Shown in pieces: positions 44,502-53,800 of a stretch of 64,000 nt of DNA. Position numbers and translations under genes: made by a program. Numbering within the stretch: position 1 is the stretch's first letter; every line of letters begins with the position of its first letter. The stretch covers positions 62,001-126,000 of the forward strand of contig NZ_LZHV01000058.1 of NCBI RefSeq assembly GCF_001667275.1, given 5' to 3'. This DNA is from Mycobacterium sp. ACS4054. GTDB lineage: Bacteria > Actinomycetota > Actinomycetes > Mycobacteriales > Mycobacteriaceae. The notes under the pieces were generated by a model. That model worked only from the letters and a program-made list of their open reading frames with translations, was not told the DNA's origin and searched no databases.

Positions 44502-46274
44502 TCACGGTTTGAAGTTTTGGAGCATCGCTTCGGCCACCCGTTCGGCATCTGGGACCACCCACGCGAGGCTCGGAGCATCTGGTGGTGTGGTCAGAGTCGG
44601 GGCTTCACAGGTCCGGACCTCAACGACGACATTTCCACGCACGCCCAACGCCTGCTGGCAAGCATCAGCTCCATTAGTCGGACCCACATTGGTCGTGGAT
44701 GCCATTCCAAGCGTGATCATTTCGTTTTGGCTGACTACCCTGCCTAAGACGAATCCCGCACCGCTTTCGTAGCCGAAGCTCGCGTAAACCCTAACGCCTG
44801 CACAGCCTTTCCACTTGCCTGCTGCGGTGGTTAAAAGCTGCTGAGCCCCTTCGGGGGAAGCGAACACTGCCGCAGTCTGCTGCACGAGGTGAGGCGTACC
44901 GGGGTTTATCCCATTCGGGCTTCCGAAGGTCTGAGTCTTGATAGCCGCTGGGTCAGCGTCGGCGTACACGTCATGCTCGCCTGTGAAAACCGCGCCGACA
45001 CATGCCGGAGGGGTGACATGGTCAGAGTGATCCGCCATCCCGTAAGACGAGGAGTTTAGTCCGGGACCACCTGGTCCACCTTCAGATGGGTCCTTGGTGA
45101 CATTGGTCCCGAGCAATTTTGTCAATTCGGCAGGGCTCAGCAAGAGCTGATCAATTGCCTTGGGGGACAACGTCGGTTGTGGTGGCGGCGCAACGGCGGT
45201 CGTGGTGGTTACCAGCGGCGGAGCCTGAGCTAGAGAGGTCGGAGAACCAGTAGGTTCCCGTGGCACCGATGCAGCCTGTCGCTCCCAGGGCCGCCAGATG
45301 AAGACGCCAGAGGTGACGATCACTGCACCAACTGCCACAGCGACGGCGATCAAACGAGGCATTCTTGACTTTGTGTAGGCCGAGTGGGTTTGCGGTGACC
45401 CCGGTGCCGATTTGGTAGGGGCTGCCTGGGTGTCAGCCATGCTGGCGTCGGCCTGCGGCTGCTTTCGAGTGGTTAATGCCGCCCGCGCAGCCTGAGCCAG
45501 ATCCTTGGCCGTTTGGTACCGCTGATCGGGATCTTTGGCCATTCCGGTCGTTATTACGTCGTCCATCGCCTGAGGAACGCCCTGCTGCACCATCGAGGGC
45601 AGCGGGGGCGGCTCGAACATGTGGGCAGTGGCGAGCTGCTCAAGGCTCTCGCCCGGAAAAGGGTGTTTGCTAGTAAGCGACTGGTAGAGCACACACGCCA
45701 GTGCGTAGATATCGGAACGGGCATCGGCGACACCCTTGAAACGCTCTGGGGCCATGTAAGCCCAGGTACCGACCGTGATGCTGCTGCTAGTCAAGGACGT
45801 CTCACCGGCGGCCCGTGCGATCCCGAAGTCGATCAGGTAAGCGAAGTCGTCTCCGGTGACCAAGATGTTGGAAGGCTTCACATCTCGGTGCACCAATCCA
45901 ATCTGGTGAGCGGCATGTAGTGCAGTGGCAATCTGCTCGATGATCTCAACCGCATAGGCAGGTTGGAACGGGCCGTCGCCGAGCAGGTCTTGCAGGTCAC
46001 GTCCTTGGATCAATCGCATAGCGACGTACAGGCGACCGTCGATTTCCCCGAAATCAAAGATGGGCACTACGTGGGGCTCGTCGAGCCCGGCTGCCGCCCT
46101 GGCCTCACGCCGGAACCGCTGCTGGAATAGGTTGTCGTCGGCGAGATGTGTTGGCAAGACCTTTATTGCCACGGTCCGCTCGGTGACAGTGTCAAACGCC
46201 CGCCAGACCTCGCCCATGCCGCCACGGCCGAGCAGATCCACCAGGCGGTATCGCCCGAACGGCGTGCCCTCCAC
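44502..46274 (-). CDS. transmembrane Ser/Thr protein kinase with PknH-type sensor domain
   Basis: A 590-residue Hanks-type kinase. The kinase domain (about 8-265) has the glycine loop GRGGMGEVW, Lys38 in VAIK, HRDVKPSN (129-136), IDFG (148-151) and the activation loop TSLTSSSITVGTWAYMAPE. After a polar juxtamembrane region, one helix lies at about 308-327. The extracytoplasmic part (about 375-590) carries paired Cys (PPACVGAV, GCAGVRV, DACQQA, VRTCEA) as in PknH_C sensor domains. It is cargo of the tRNA-Tyr island. Ligand and targets are unknown; the frameshifted membrane protein upstream is a candidate partner. Confidence 0.9.
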   Translation of the reverse strand: MEGTPFGRYRLVDLLGRGGMGEVWRAFDTVTERTVAIKVLPTHLADDNLFQQRFRREARAAAGLDEPHVVPIFDFGEIDGRLYVAMRLIQGRDLQDLLGDGPFQPAYAVEIIEQIATALHAAHQIGLVHRDVKPSNILVTGDDFAYLIDFGIARAAGETSLTSSSITVGTWAYMAPERFKGVADARSDIYALACVLYQSLTSKHPFPGESLEQLATAHMFEPPPLPSMVQQGVPQAMDDVITTGMAKDPDQRYQTAKDLAQAARAALTTRKQPQADASMADTQAAPTKSAPGSPQTHSAYTKSRMPRLIAVAVAVGAVIVTSGVFIWRPWERQAASVPREPTGSPTSLAQAPPLVTTTTAVAPPPQPTLSPKAIDQLLLSPAELTKLLGTNVTKDPSEGGPGGPGLNSSSYGMADHSDHVTPPACVGAVFTGEHDVYADADPAAIKTQTFGSPNGINPGTPHLVQQTAAVFASPEGAQQLLTTAAGKWKGCAGVRVYASFGYESGAGFVLGRVVSQNEMITLGMASTTNVGPTNGADACQQALGVRGNVVVEVRTCEAPTLTTPPDAPSLAWVVPDAERVAEAMLQNFKP

Positions 46275-46586
46275 GTGAGCCTCCCCGCCAACTCAGTTAG
46301 CGACACAATAGGACCCTGCGATAGCACACCGGCAGAACGCGTATCGTTTCGCTCGTCAGTGAGCCCAGTCAGCGCGAGTCTGGTTTGACAGCTGCGTCTT
46401 GTTTTTGAACGAAGTCGGCAGGTGCCAGTGTGTCAGCTGCGCCATAGAATTCCAGCATCAGCCGCTTTCGTCTGTTTCCGGCAGCGCTGGTTCACTATGA
46501 GCAGGCTGAGGGAAAGCCCCTAACGGCTTGCTGAGGCTGCATATGGCATCAGGCCACAACAGCACCGCACGGGGCTATTGCCCACC
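46275..46586. other. intergenic region of the island upstream of the kinase
   Basis: This 312-bp stretch separates the kinase start from the end of the frameshifted membrane-protein gene, both on the minus strand. It should contain the kinase promoter. I see no coding potential, RNA gene or clear dyad. Confidence 0.6.
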
Positions 46587-47230
46587 TCACCACAGGATGA
46601 CTACGGCATCGTTGCCGCCTACACAACGAACCGCGTCTACGGTCCTGCCAGTGCTTAAGTGAGCTGTATAACCAACAGCGCACACCATGTCGTAACTCTG
46701 CCCGGTTACCGGGCTGTATGCAGTCACCTCAGGACCACCCTGGCTGAGGTAACTGCTACGGACATTCATTGCAAACTGCCGAGTGCGCAGACCAAAAAAT
46801 TCCCTTGACTTGGGGGAGCTGCCACCGGTGGCGGAGCTGCCACCGTCGCAGGTGGAGGTGCCGCTTGCGTAAAGGTGGCGGAAGGTGGTGCTGTAACGGT
46901 CACCGGCGGCGGGGTGGCGACAGAAGTCGGTGTCTGAACTCTTGAGGGTTCTGGTGCTGGCGGCTTGCGGGGCTCTCGCAACCACAAACCGATGATCACA
47001 ACGAGCGCCGTAAGAGGGACGAAGATCGCCGCAGCGATCAAGCCGACCTGCTTCCAAGATTGGCCCTCCCGAACCGGCTGGTCCTCTCGCTGCTCGTCAG
47101 ACCAAGCTGCGGATCTCACTTCGGTAGGAGGCGCAAGCTGTTCGGTTTCATCACCCCCGGCCCCATCCTCGGACCAAACCCCGGTCTCTTCCTTCACCGG
47201 TTCAGCGTAAAAGCCCAAAAACGGTGGCAT
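46587..47230 (-). pseudogene. single-pass membrane protein interrupted by a -1 frameshift at a T-run
   Basis: The first frame (47230-46766) encodes an acidic cytosolic N-terminus, one helix (VGLIAAAIFVPLTALVVIIGLWL) and a Pro/Thr/Val-rich linker, then stops soon after QGNF. A second frame, ending at 46587, continues with RQFAMNVRSSYLSQGGPEV...SPVTGQSYDMVCAVGYTAHLSTGRTVDAVRCVGGNDAVVILW. I recognise this as the small Cys-containing extracytoplasmic domain found in mycobacterial secreted proteins. Joining the frames gives about 213 residues. The switch point is at the minus-strand T6 run (46794-46799), which reads T TTT TTG in the first frame, a classic -1 slippery heptamer. It may be a mutation, a base-calling error or programmed frameshifting. 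Confidence 0.7.
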
Positions 47231-47450
47231 GCGGCGTTTGGGACACGACTTTTCCAGTTACCACCTGGGCCACGTAGAAGCTCAGAGGCCGCCCATGCAA
47301 TGCAGTCCTCACGTGATCAGTCAGCTGTTCCGGCCAAGCGGCAAGAAATCTCTCAAGCACGATGTTTCCTGTTCGCCCGAAGTACGGCTGATATCACGCG
47401 ATCATCGAACGGCAGCGCCAGCATCCTGGACTGGTCTCGTCTCAGCTCGA

Positions 47451-47530
47451 GCCCGAGCGGCCAATGGGAGCGGACTGTAAATCCGTCGCGAAAGCTTCAC
47501 AGGTTCGAATCCTGTACCTGCCACCAAGGT
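47451..47530 (+). repeat. right copy of the 80-bp tRNA-Tyr direct repeat (attR-like)
   Basis: Exact copy of 44364-44443. It lacks the first eight tRNA bases (the 5' acceptor strand GGCAGGT and one more), which are replaced by unrelated sequence, so it cannot fold as a full tRNA and is not counted as a gene. It marks the right junction of the island. Confidence 0.93.
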
Positions 47531-47533
47531 TCG

Positions 47534-48448
47534 CTAGAGCGGAGACACCTTCGGCTCGTCGCCGATTCTGACGTCACGCCCGGCGCCCGCGGACACCGTC
47601 GCCGCCTCGCCGCGGGCCAGCCCCACCGTCGCGACGATCACCAACACCGCCGCCACCGCGAGCACCACCCAGTCAAAGCCGTGGGCGTCCAACGTCTCGC
47701 CGAGCACGGTGATCCCCAGCACCGCGCCCACGATGGGCTTCGCGGCGATGATCGTCGGCAGCGAGGCCGTCAAAGCGCCTGCGCGGTAAGCCGATTGGTG
47801 GATGATCATGCCGGCGGCCGCGCAGAACACCCAGCCGTACACCTCGGGCCTGGTCCAGAACTGCTCGGGGTTGTGCTCGATGATGTCGACAACGCCCTTC
47901 ATCAGCACCGCGAACACCGCGAGCAGTGAACCGGCGACAGCCGCGAGCAACAGCGCGGCCACCGGGCGATCCGACCAGATCCGGGCGCCCACCATCGCCA
48001 ACAGCAGCGGCGGGGCCATCGCCACCGCGACGATCAGCCAGACCTGGCCCTCCGCGCGTTGCTGGCCGCCGGTCGGATCACCGACCGCGATGACGACCAC
48101 CAACGCCGCGGTGAGCAACACCGCCCACGTCCACTCCCCGCGGGTGACCGGGTGGCGGCTCATCCGCGCATAGATCGGCAGGGCGAACAGCAACGAGGTC
48201 ACCTGCAGCGACATCACGAGCAGCACCGAGCCCTTGTCCAGGGCCGCGGCCAGCAAAACGTAGCTGGCGATGTCGCCCAGTCCGCCCAGCAACCAACGCT
48301 TGTCGCGCAACAACATGCCGAACAGCGCCAGGTGACCGACCGGCTTGTCGGTGACCTCCTGCGCGGACCGCTGGCGGACCACGTTGCCGATCGCCGACGC
48401 GAGCGCGGCAAGGAGGGCAAGGATCGCCGCCATATCAGTGTCCGACAT
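47534..48448 (-). CDS. DMT-superfamily (EamA-like) membrane protein
   Basis: A 304-residue protein with nine or ten transmembrane helices and internal duplication typical of drug/metabolite transporters. It starts DMAAILALLAALASAIGNVVRQRSAQEV; IIAAKPIVGAVLGITVLGETL near residue 240 is the classic EamA-type PxxxxxxG...GE segment. The substrate is unknown. It sits directly beyond the right repeat of the island, so it is likely backbone. Confidence 0.82.
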   Translation of the reverse strand: MSDTDMAAILALLAALASAIGNVVRQRSAQEVTDKPVGHLALFGMLLRDKRWLLGGLGDIASYVLLAAALDKGSVLLVMSLQVTSLLFALPIYARMSRHPVTRGEWTWAVLLTAALVVVIAVGDPTGGQQRAEGQVWLIVAVAMAPPLLLAMVGARIWSDRPVAALLLAAVAGSLLAVFAVLMKGVVDIIEHNPEQFWTRPEVYGWVFCAAAGMIIHQSAYRAGALTASLPTIIAAKPIVGAVLGITVLGETLDAHGFDWVVLAVAAVLVIVATVGLARGEAATVSAGAGRDVRIGDEPKVSPL

Positions 48449-48533
48449 GGGTTACCTCCTCGCGTGGGCGTCGCTGCATGGATTTGCTCACCAATCTAGT
48501 CGGGCTACGGCGAAGCGCCCGCCGAGCGCGTCA

Positions 48534-49403
48534 TCAGAGCGGGAACGCGGTGCCCGTGAGCCGCTCGGAAAGCTCCCACAGCGCCGTCGCCGTGCCCGCC
48601 CGCTTGGCCGGCCAGTTACGCCACGTCGGCTGGGTGCGGCCGTACAGGCCGAAGCGTGGACCGACGAAGGTGTCACCCGGCAAATCCTGCGACACCGCGA
48701 ACAGCGTCTGCCGGGCGCCGAAGTCGGCGTCAGTGGACACGATGCGGTCCACGGCCAACACCGCCGCGTCACCGAATTTGCGGCCCGAGTTGCCCTGCAG
48801 GTTCGTGTGCGACCAGCCGGGATGGGCGGCCAGGGCGCGCAGCGCAGAACCGGCGGCCTCGAGGCGCCGCTGCAGTTCGCTGGTGAACAGCAGGTTGGCC
48901 AGCTTGGACTGGCTGTAGGCCAGCCACGCCGAGTACGGGCGGGATTGAAAATTCAGGTCTTTGAGGCTGATGTAGCCGAAGTGGTGCATCAGCGAGGACA
49001 CCGTCACCACCCGGTCGCCGAGCTTGGGCAGCAGCAGGTTGGTCAGCGCGAAGTGGCCCAGGTGATTGGTGCCGATCTGGCCCTCGAAGCCGTCGACGGT
49101 GACGGCGTGTTTGGTGGCCATGATGCCGGCGTTGTTCACCAGCACGTCAAGGGCGCCCATCTCGTCGGCGAAGCGCCGCACCGAACTGAGGTCCTGCAGG
49201 TCGAGTTGGCGCACCTCGACGTCACCGCTCATCCGATCGGCGGCGGCCTTGCCCTTCTCGGTATTGCGCACCGCCAGGACGACGCGGGCGCCCACCCGCG
49301 CCAATTCGCGGGCGGTGGCCTCGCCGAGTCCGGCGTTGGCCCCGGTGATCACGACCGTGCGTCCGGCGAACGAGGGCAGATCCGCTGCGGTCCAACCAGG
49401 CAT
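48534..49403 (-). CDS. short-chain dehydrogenase/reductase (retinol-dehydrogenase-like)
   Basis: A 289-residue SDR: VVITGANAGLGEATARELARVGA for NADP, LVNNAGIM, and YSQSK as catalytic motif, with the C-terminal region seen in RDH/WWOX-like SDRs. The ATG at 49403 (MPGWTAADLPSF) is chosen; in-frame sequence upstream is the promoter and antisense of the divergent lipid-kinase-like gene 59 bp away. Substrate is unknown. Confidence 0.86.
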   Translation of the reverse strand: MPGWTAADLPSFAGRTVVITGANAGLGEATARELARVGARVVLAVRNTEKGKAAADRMSGDVEVRQLDLQDLSSVRRFADEMGALDVLVNNAGIMATKHAVTVDGFEGQIGTNHLGHFALTNLLLPKLGDRVVTVSSLMHHFGYISLKDLNFQSRPYSAWLAYSQSKLANLLFTSELQRRLEAAGSALRALAAHPGWSHTNLQGNSGRKFGDAAVLAVDRIVSTDADFGARQTLFAVSQDLPGDTFVGPRFGLYGRTQPTWRNWPAKRAGTATALWELSERLTGTAFPL

Positions 49404-49462
49404 GGCAGCCACCCTAACGACGTGATCCCGCCCACCGGAACGCCGCAGGTATCGTGCGTGGG

Positions 49463-50476
49463 ATGGCCGGCGGGATCCCATCTGAGCGGATGTACCTGGG
49501 GGTCATCGTCAATCCGCTCGCGCGCCGCAATCGCCGCGCGCGCGGCGACCGCGTCGCGGAATTGCGCCGCATCGTCGGCCCGTGGGGTGAGGTGCACGAG
49601 ACCTCCTCGATCGAGGACCTGGGCAAGACCCTCGACGAGCTGCGCCCGCGGGTCACTCACCTCGTCGGGGACGGCGGCGACGGCGCGCTGCACTGGCTGA
49701 TCAACGAAATCGAGCGCGGGGAAAGCGATTCCGAGCGCTGGCCGACGTTCGTGCCCACCAACGGCGGCAGCGTCAACGCCGTCGCGCGCAAGGCGCGGGT
49801 GCGTGGCCGCCCCGACGCCATCGTCCGGGCGCTGGCCGCCGCCGCCGAGGCCGGAAGGCCGCCGGCCGAGCTGCATCTCGACACCTTGCGACTCGACGGC
49901 GAAACCGAGGACGGCGCCGCGTTCCATCGCCTGTGCTTCGGGCTGGCCGCCGGCGGAGTCGGAAACCGGTTCTACGACATGTATTACGGAAAAGCCGACC
50001 ACGGCCGCGGCGAGGTTGTGAAGGTGATCGGCCGCTCGTTCCGCGACTACCTGGCGTCCAAGGTCGGCCGTTCGCAGGCCTCCAGTTACTCGTCGGTGCT
50101 GTTCACCCCGACGCGTGCCCGGGTGGTCATCGACGGCGAGGAGGTTCCGTCGCGGACGCACCGCGTGCTCCACGCGGGTGCGATCGACCTGCGAATCGGG
50201 GGGCCGTTCCGCCTTTTCCCGAAGGCCGAGAACCCCGGCGCGCTGCATTTTCAGGCCGGCGAAATCCGGCCCTCGAGGATCGTCGTGCAGCTGCCGGCGG
50301 CGCTCACCAGCGGCACGCTGCGGGGCCCCGGCGTGCGCGACGTCAACGGTCGCGAAATGGTCATCGAGGCGGAGGGGGAGCCCCTCTCGCCGATCATCGA
50401 CGGCGAACGGTTCGTCGGGGTCGTCCGGCTGGTGGCCCGCGCCGGCCCGCCGATCCGCGTCGCCCGGGTCGGCTGA
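49463..50476 (+). CDS. diacylglycerol/sphingosine kinase-like protein
   Basis: A 337-residue protein with the DAGK catalytic fold: VIVNPLARRNRR at the start, THLVGDGGDGALHWLINE in place of the usual GGDGT motif, and TNGGSVNAVARKARVRG for the second loop. The C-terminal beta-sandwich (PLSPIIDGERF near the end) resembles LCB5/YegS-type lipid kinases, where PxxxDGE is conserved. The altered Gly-rich loop leaves activity uncertain. ATG at 49463 is used; a GTG at 49454 is possible. Confidence 0.76.
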   Translation: MAGGIPSERMYLGVIVNPLARRNRRARGDRVAELRRIVGPWGEVHETSSIEDLGKTLDELRPRVTHLVGDGGDGALHWLINEIERGESDSERWPTFVPTNGGSVNAVARKARVRGRPDAIVRALAAAAEAGRPPAELHLDTLRLDGETEDGAAFHRLCFGLAAGGVGNRFYDMYYGKADHGRGEVVKVIGRSFRDYLASKVGRSQASSYSSVLFTPTRARVVIDGEEVPSRTHRVLHAGAIDLRIGGPFRLFPKAENPGALHFQAGEIRPSRIVVQLPAALTSGTLRGPGVRDVNGREMVIEAEGEPLSPIIDGERFVGVVRLVARAGPPIRVARVG

Positions 50477-50888
50477 GTCCGTACCTCAGTAGTTCCGGAG
50501 CGGGGACCGCGAAATGGTGTTCTTGTAAACGGCTCAATGCCCTTTGCGGTGCGGATACGAAATGACACAAGAAACGCCTCGAGGCAAAAGGATAGCCATT
50601 CATGATTATCGCAATTGCGTAAGTCAGTATCCACGCCTTTGAGGAGGCCGCCAGGAGAGAACTCCCAGGTAATAGCCGCAACTGAGATACTGAAGTCCGT
50701 AGTTGCTGAGCTGACGGGTGCCCATTCGCGGCGGTGGATTGGCCGATGCTGTGAAATTAATGTGTCATGCCGGAAAATGCTCCTCCTCGCTTTGCTTGAC
50801 GGCCATCTACGGCGTTACATTGGGCGTTATCAATTGATACGAAACTTCTTATGGCTCATAGTGGACCCGGAAGGGGGTGGCTCCTGCC
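50477..50888. other. AT-richer intergenic region upstream of the lipid cluster
   Basis: This 412-bp region has no convincing gene and lower GC than either side. It should hold the promoter of the four-gene lipid cluster. It contains the 12-bp palindrome at 50828-50839, a direct repeat GGCGTTA spaced by about six bases just before it, and the ribosome site GGAAGGGGG for the first gene. A 96-codon frame starting at GTG 50615 is judged non-coding. Confidence 0.6.
50828..50839. promoter_or_regulatory. 12-bp perfect palindrome, putative operator of the lipid cluster
   Basis: TATCAATTGATA lies 49 bases before the first gene of the cluster, in a region otherwise much richer in GC. A fully AT-biased perfect dyad is unlikely by chance here. 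No regulator gene is adjacent, so the binding protein is unknown. Confidence 0.4.
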
Positions 50889-53800
50889 ATGGAGACACTC
50901 ATTGATCACCTGCACATGCGGGAAACGCAGACACCGGAAAAGACCCTCTTCCGCTTCCTCGACGACGAGGGCCGCGAGCAGGAGCACTACACCTACCGCA
51001 GTTTCGCGGAGCGCACGCGGGAGCTGGCCGCCTACCTGTCGACGGAAGCCGGTCTGCGCCAGGGCGATCGCGCGCTGCTGGTCTACCCGCCCGGCCTGGA
51101 AATGGTCGCGGCGTTCTACGCCTGCGCCCGCATCGGGGTGATCGCCGTGCCGGTCAGCCCCCCGCTGCCGATGTCGTTCGAGTCGGGATTGGCCAAACTC
51201 GCCTTCATCGCGCGGGACTGCCAGGCCAAGGCGGTGTTGTCGACCAAGCAGTTCGAGTACGACTACCGCTTGCTGCTCAACCACTTCGACGGCGGGTCGG
51301 CCTGGCCGGAGGCCCAGCGGCCGCCGGAACTGCCCTGGTTCGGCACCGACGGCACGCAGGAGTTCGGCGGCGCCCATGTCCCGGACACGCCCGCGCCGGT
51401 GCTCTTCCTGCAGTACACCTCCGGGTCCACCAGCGATCCCAAGGGCGTGGTCGTCAGCCACGCCAACGTGATCGCCAACGCTTCGGCGTTCAGGGGCGGC
51501 GAGGTGCTGGTCAGCTGGCTCCCGCAACACCATGACATGGGTTTGATCTCCGCCTACCTGTTCATCCTGCTGGTCGGCGGCACCACGCACGCGATGTCGC
51601 CGCTGGACTTCCTGAAGCGGCCGTCGGCGTGGTTGCGGCTTATCAGCGACGTGCGCGCCACCCACACGCCGGTGCCGAACTTCGCCCTCGAGTACTGCCT
51701 GCGCGAGGACAAGCTGCCCACTTCCGAGCTGGCCGGGGTCGACCTGAGCAGCCTGGAGAGCATCGTCGTCGGCGCAGAACCGTTGCGCGCCAGCACCTTT
51801 GCGCGGTTCCGGGAGCGCTTCGCGCCCTACGGCCTGGAGCCCAACGCGCTCACCGGCGCTTACGGCATGGCCGAGAACACCTTGATCGTGTCGCTTCGCG
51901 GGCGCCAGACCCTGGCGCTGAACAAGCGCGCGCTGGAGCGCAACCTGGCCCGGGTCGAGAAGGCGCAGCCGGAGAACAGCAACCAGGCGCCGGTGGTGAG
52001 CTGCGGCAAGCCCATCGACGGCAACGTGGTGCGCATCGTGGATCCGGAATCCGGGCAGGCCCTCGGCGAAGGCCGGGTCGGTGAGGTCTGGCTGGACGGA
52101 CCGTCCAAGGGCGGCGGCTACTGGAACCGCCCCGAGCTGACCGCGGAGGCGTTCGCGGCCCGCATCCCGGGTGATACCGAGCGCAGCTATCTGCGCACCG
52201 GCGACCTCGGATTCCTGTACGAGGGCGAGCTTTTCGTCTGCGGCCGCAGCAAGGACCTCATCATCGTGCGCGGCGTCAACTGCTACCCGTCGGACATCGA
52301 GGCCATCGTGGAGCGGTCGGCCCCGCAGGTCCGCGGCGGCTGCGTCGCCGCGTTCGCGGTGGAGCGCGACGATTCCGAAGTGCTGACCGTGGTGGCCGAG
52401 GTGCGCGACCCCGACGCGCTGCCGGACGGTAAGGCGCTGGCGCGGGCCATCCGCCGGCACGGCCATATCGACCCGCACACCATCGCGTTCGTGCCGCCGC
52501 ACAGCATCCCCAAAACCACCTCGGGGAAGATCAGGCGATCCTCGACGCGGCAGCTCTGGCTGGGCGGCGAGCTGCCCGTGTTGGCGAGCTACACCCATTC
52601 CCACCACGACCGGCCGGACGAGAACCCGGGCCCGCTGGACCGGTTCCGCAACCTGATCGAGAGCTACGACCTCACCGGCGACGAGGACTGCTCCTTCGCC
52701 GACCTCGGCATCGATTCGCTGGCGCTCGCCGAGTTGCGCGCCGACCTGCAGGCCCTGCTGGAAGAGCACGGCGCCGGGGAGCTGGCCGAGGAGGTCAACA
52801 CCCGCCTGCTCCAGCGGCTGACGGTCGCCGAGTTCTTCGCGCTCATGCGGCAGTTCGGTGCGGGCTCGGGGCAACCGCTGGACGCGCTGCGTGAGGCGCT
52901 GGACAAGATTTCGGCCGAGTACGAGGCGTACGAGACGGCGCGGATGCGGGCCGACGCGCAGCTTCCGCTGCCCGCGCTGCCGCCTTCGCGACCGGGCGCG
53001 CCCACCGACATCCTGCTCACGGGCGCGACCGGCTTCCTGGGGCCGTTCCTGGTCAGCAGCCTGCTCGGCCGGACGTCGTTCACCGTCCACGCGCTGATTC
53101 GCGCCACGGATCCCGCGCACGGGCTGGACCGCATCGTCGCGTCGCTGCGCAAGGCCAAGTTGTGGTCCCCCGCGCTGGAGGCCGAGGTTCGGCGGCGGGT
53201 GCGCGTCGTCTGCGGCGACCTGGCCGAGCCACAGCTGGGCCTCGGCGAGGAAGGGTTTCAGCGGCTGGCCGAGACCGTCGACGCCGTGGTCCACAACGGC
53301 GCCCTGGTCAACTACGTCAGGACCTACGACGCCCTGCGACCCGCCAACGTGATCGGCACCCACGAGCTGCTGCGCCTGGCAATGACCGCCCACCGCAAGG
53401 CATTTCACCTGGTCTCCAGCACCTTCATCTATGGCTGGAGCGTGAAGCCGGTGGTCGGCGAGTCCGACGCGAACCTGGAGATGAACGCCCTGGACTTCGG
53501 CTACTCGCAGACGAAGTGGGTGGCCGAGCAGCTGGCGTTCGCCGCCCAGCGCCAGGGGCTGGACGTGCTCATCTTCCGGCCGTCGCTGATCTCACCGACC
53601 AGCGCGGGCTTCGGCAGCGGCGACGACATCCTGGTGCGCACGGTGGCGTTCATGATCGAGCACGGCGTCGCCGCCAACGCGCTCAACCAGCTCAGCCTGC
53701 TGCCGGCGGACCTGATCGCCGATCACATCGTCGCCCTGATGGGCCTGCCCGCCGACGCCGGCACTGTCTTCAATATGACCGCGGACGAGTACTACAACAT

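Larger units (their letters stand above)
44364..47530. mobile_element. 3.1-kb integrative island in tRNA-Tyr, lacking an integrase
   Basis: The island is bounded by exact 80-bp copies of the tRNA-Tyr 3' part; the unit from one repeat start to the next is 3,087 bp. It carries a receptor-type Ser/Thr kinase and a frameshifted single-pass membrane protein, both transcribed towards the tRNA. No integrase, excisionase or replication gene is visible, so it is either a decayed element or one mobilised in trans. Its base composition is less GC-rich than the backbone. Confidence 0.85.

Noticed and set aside
47451..47527. Second tRNA-Tyr gene
   Set aside because: The 5' acceptor strand is missing and replaced by unrelated bases, so a closed cloverleaf cannot form. 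It is the right-hand repeat of the island.
50615..50905. 96-codon frame in the gap before the lipid cluster
   Set aside because: Composition and residue pattern are not protein-like, it starts at a GTG without a clear ribosome site of its own, and it overlaps the promoter and first codons of the cluster.
50856..53408. 850-codon open frame antisense to the ligase-reductase gene
   Set aside because: Same high-GC shadow effect; the plus strand carries three clear catalytic domains.
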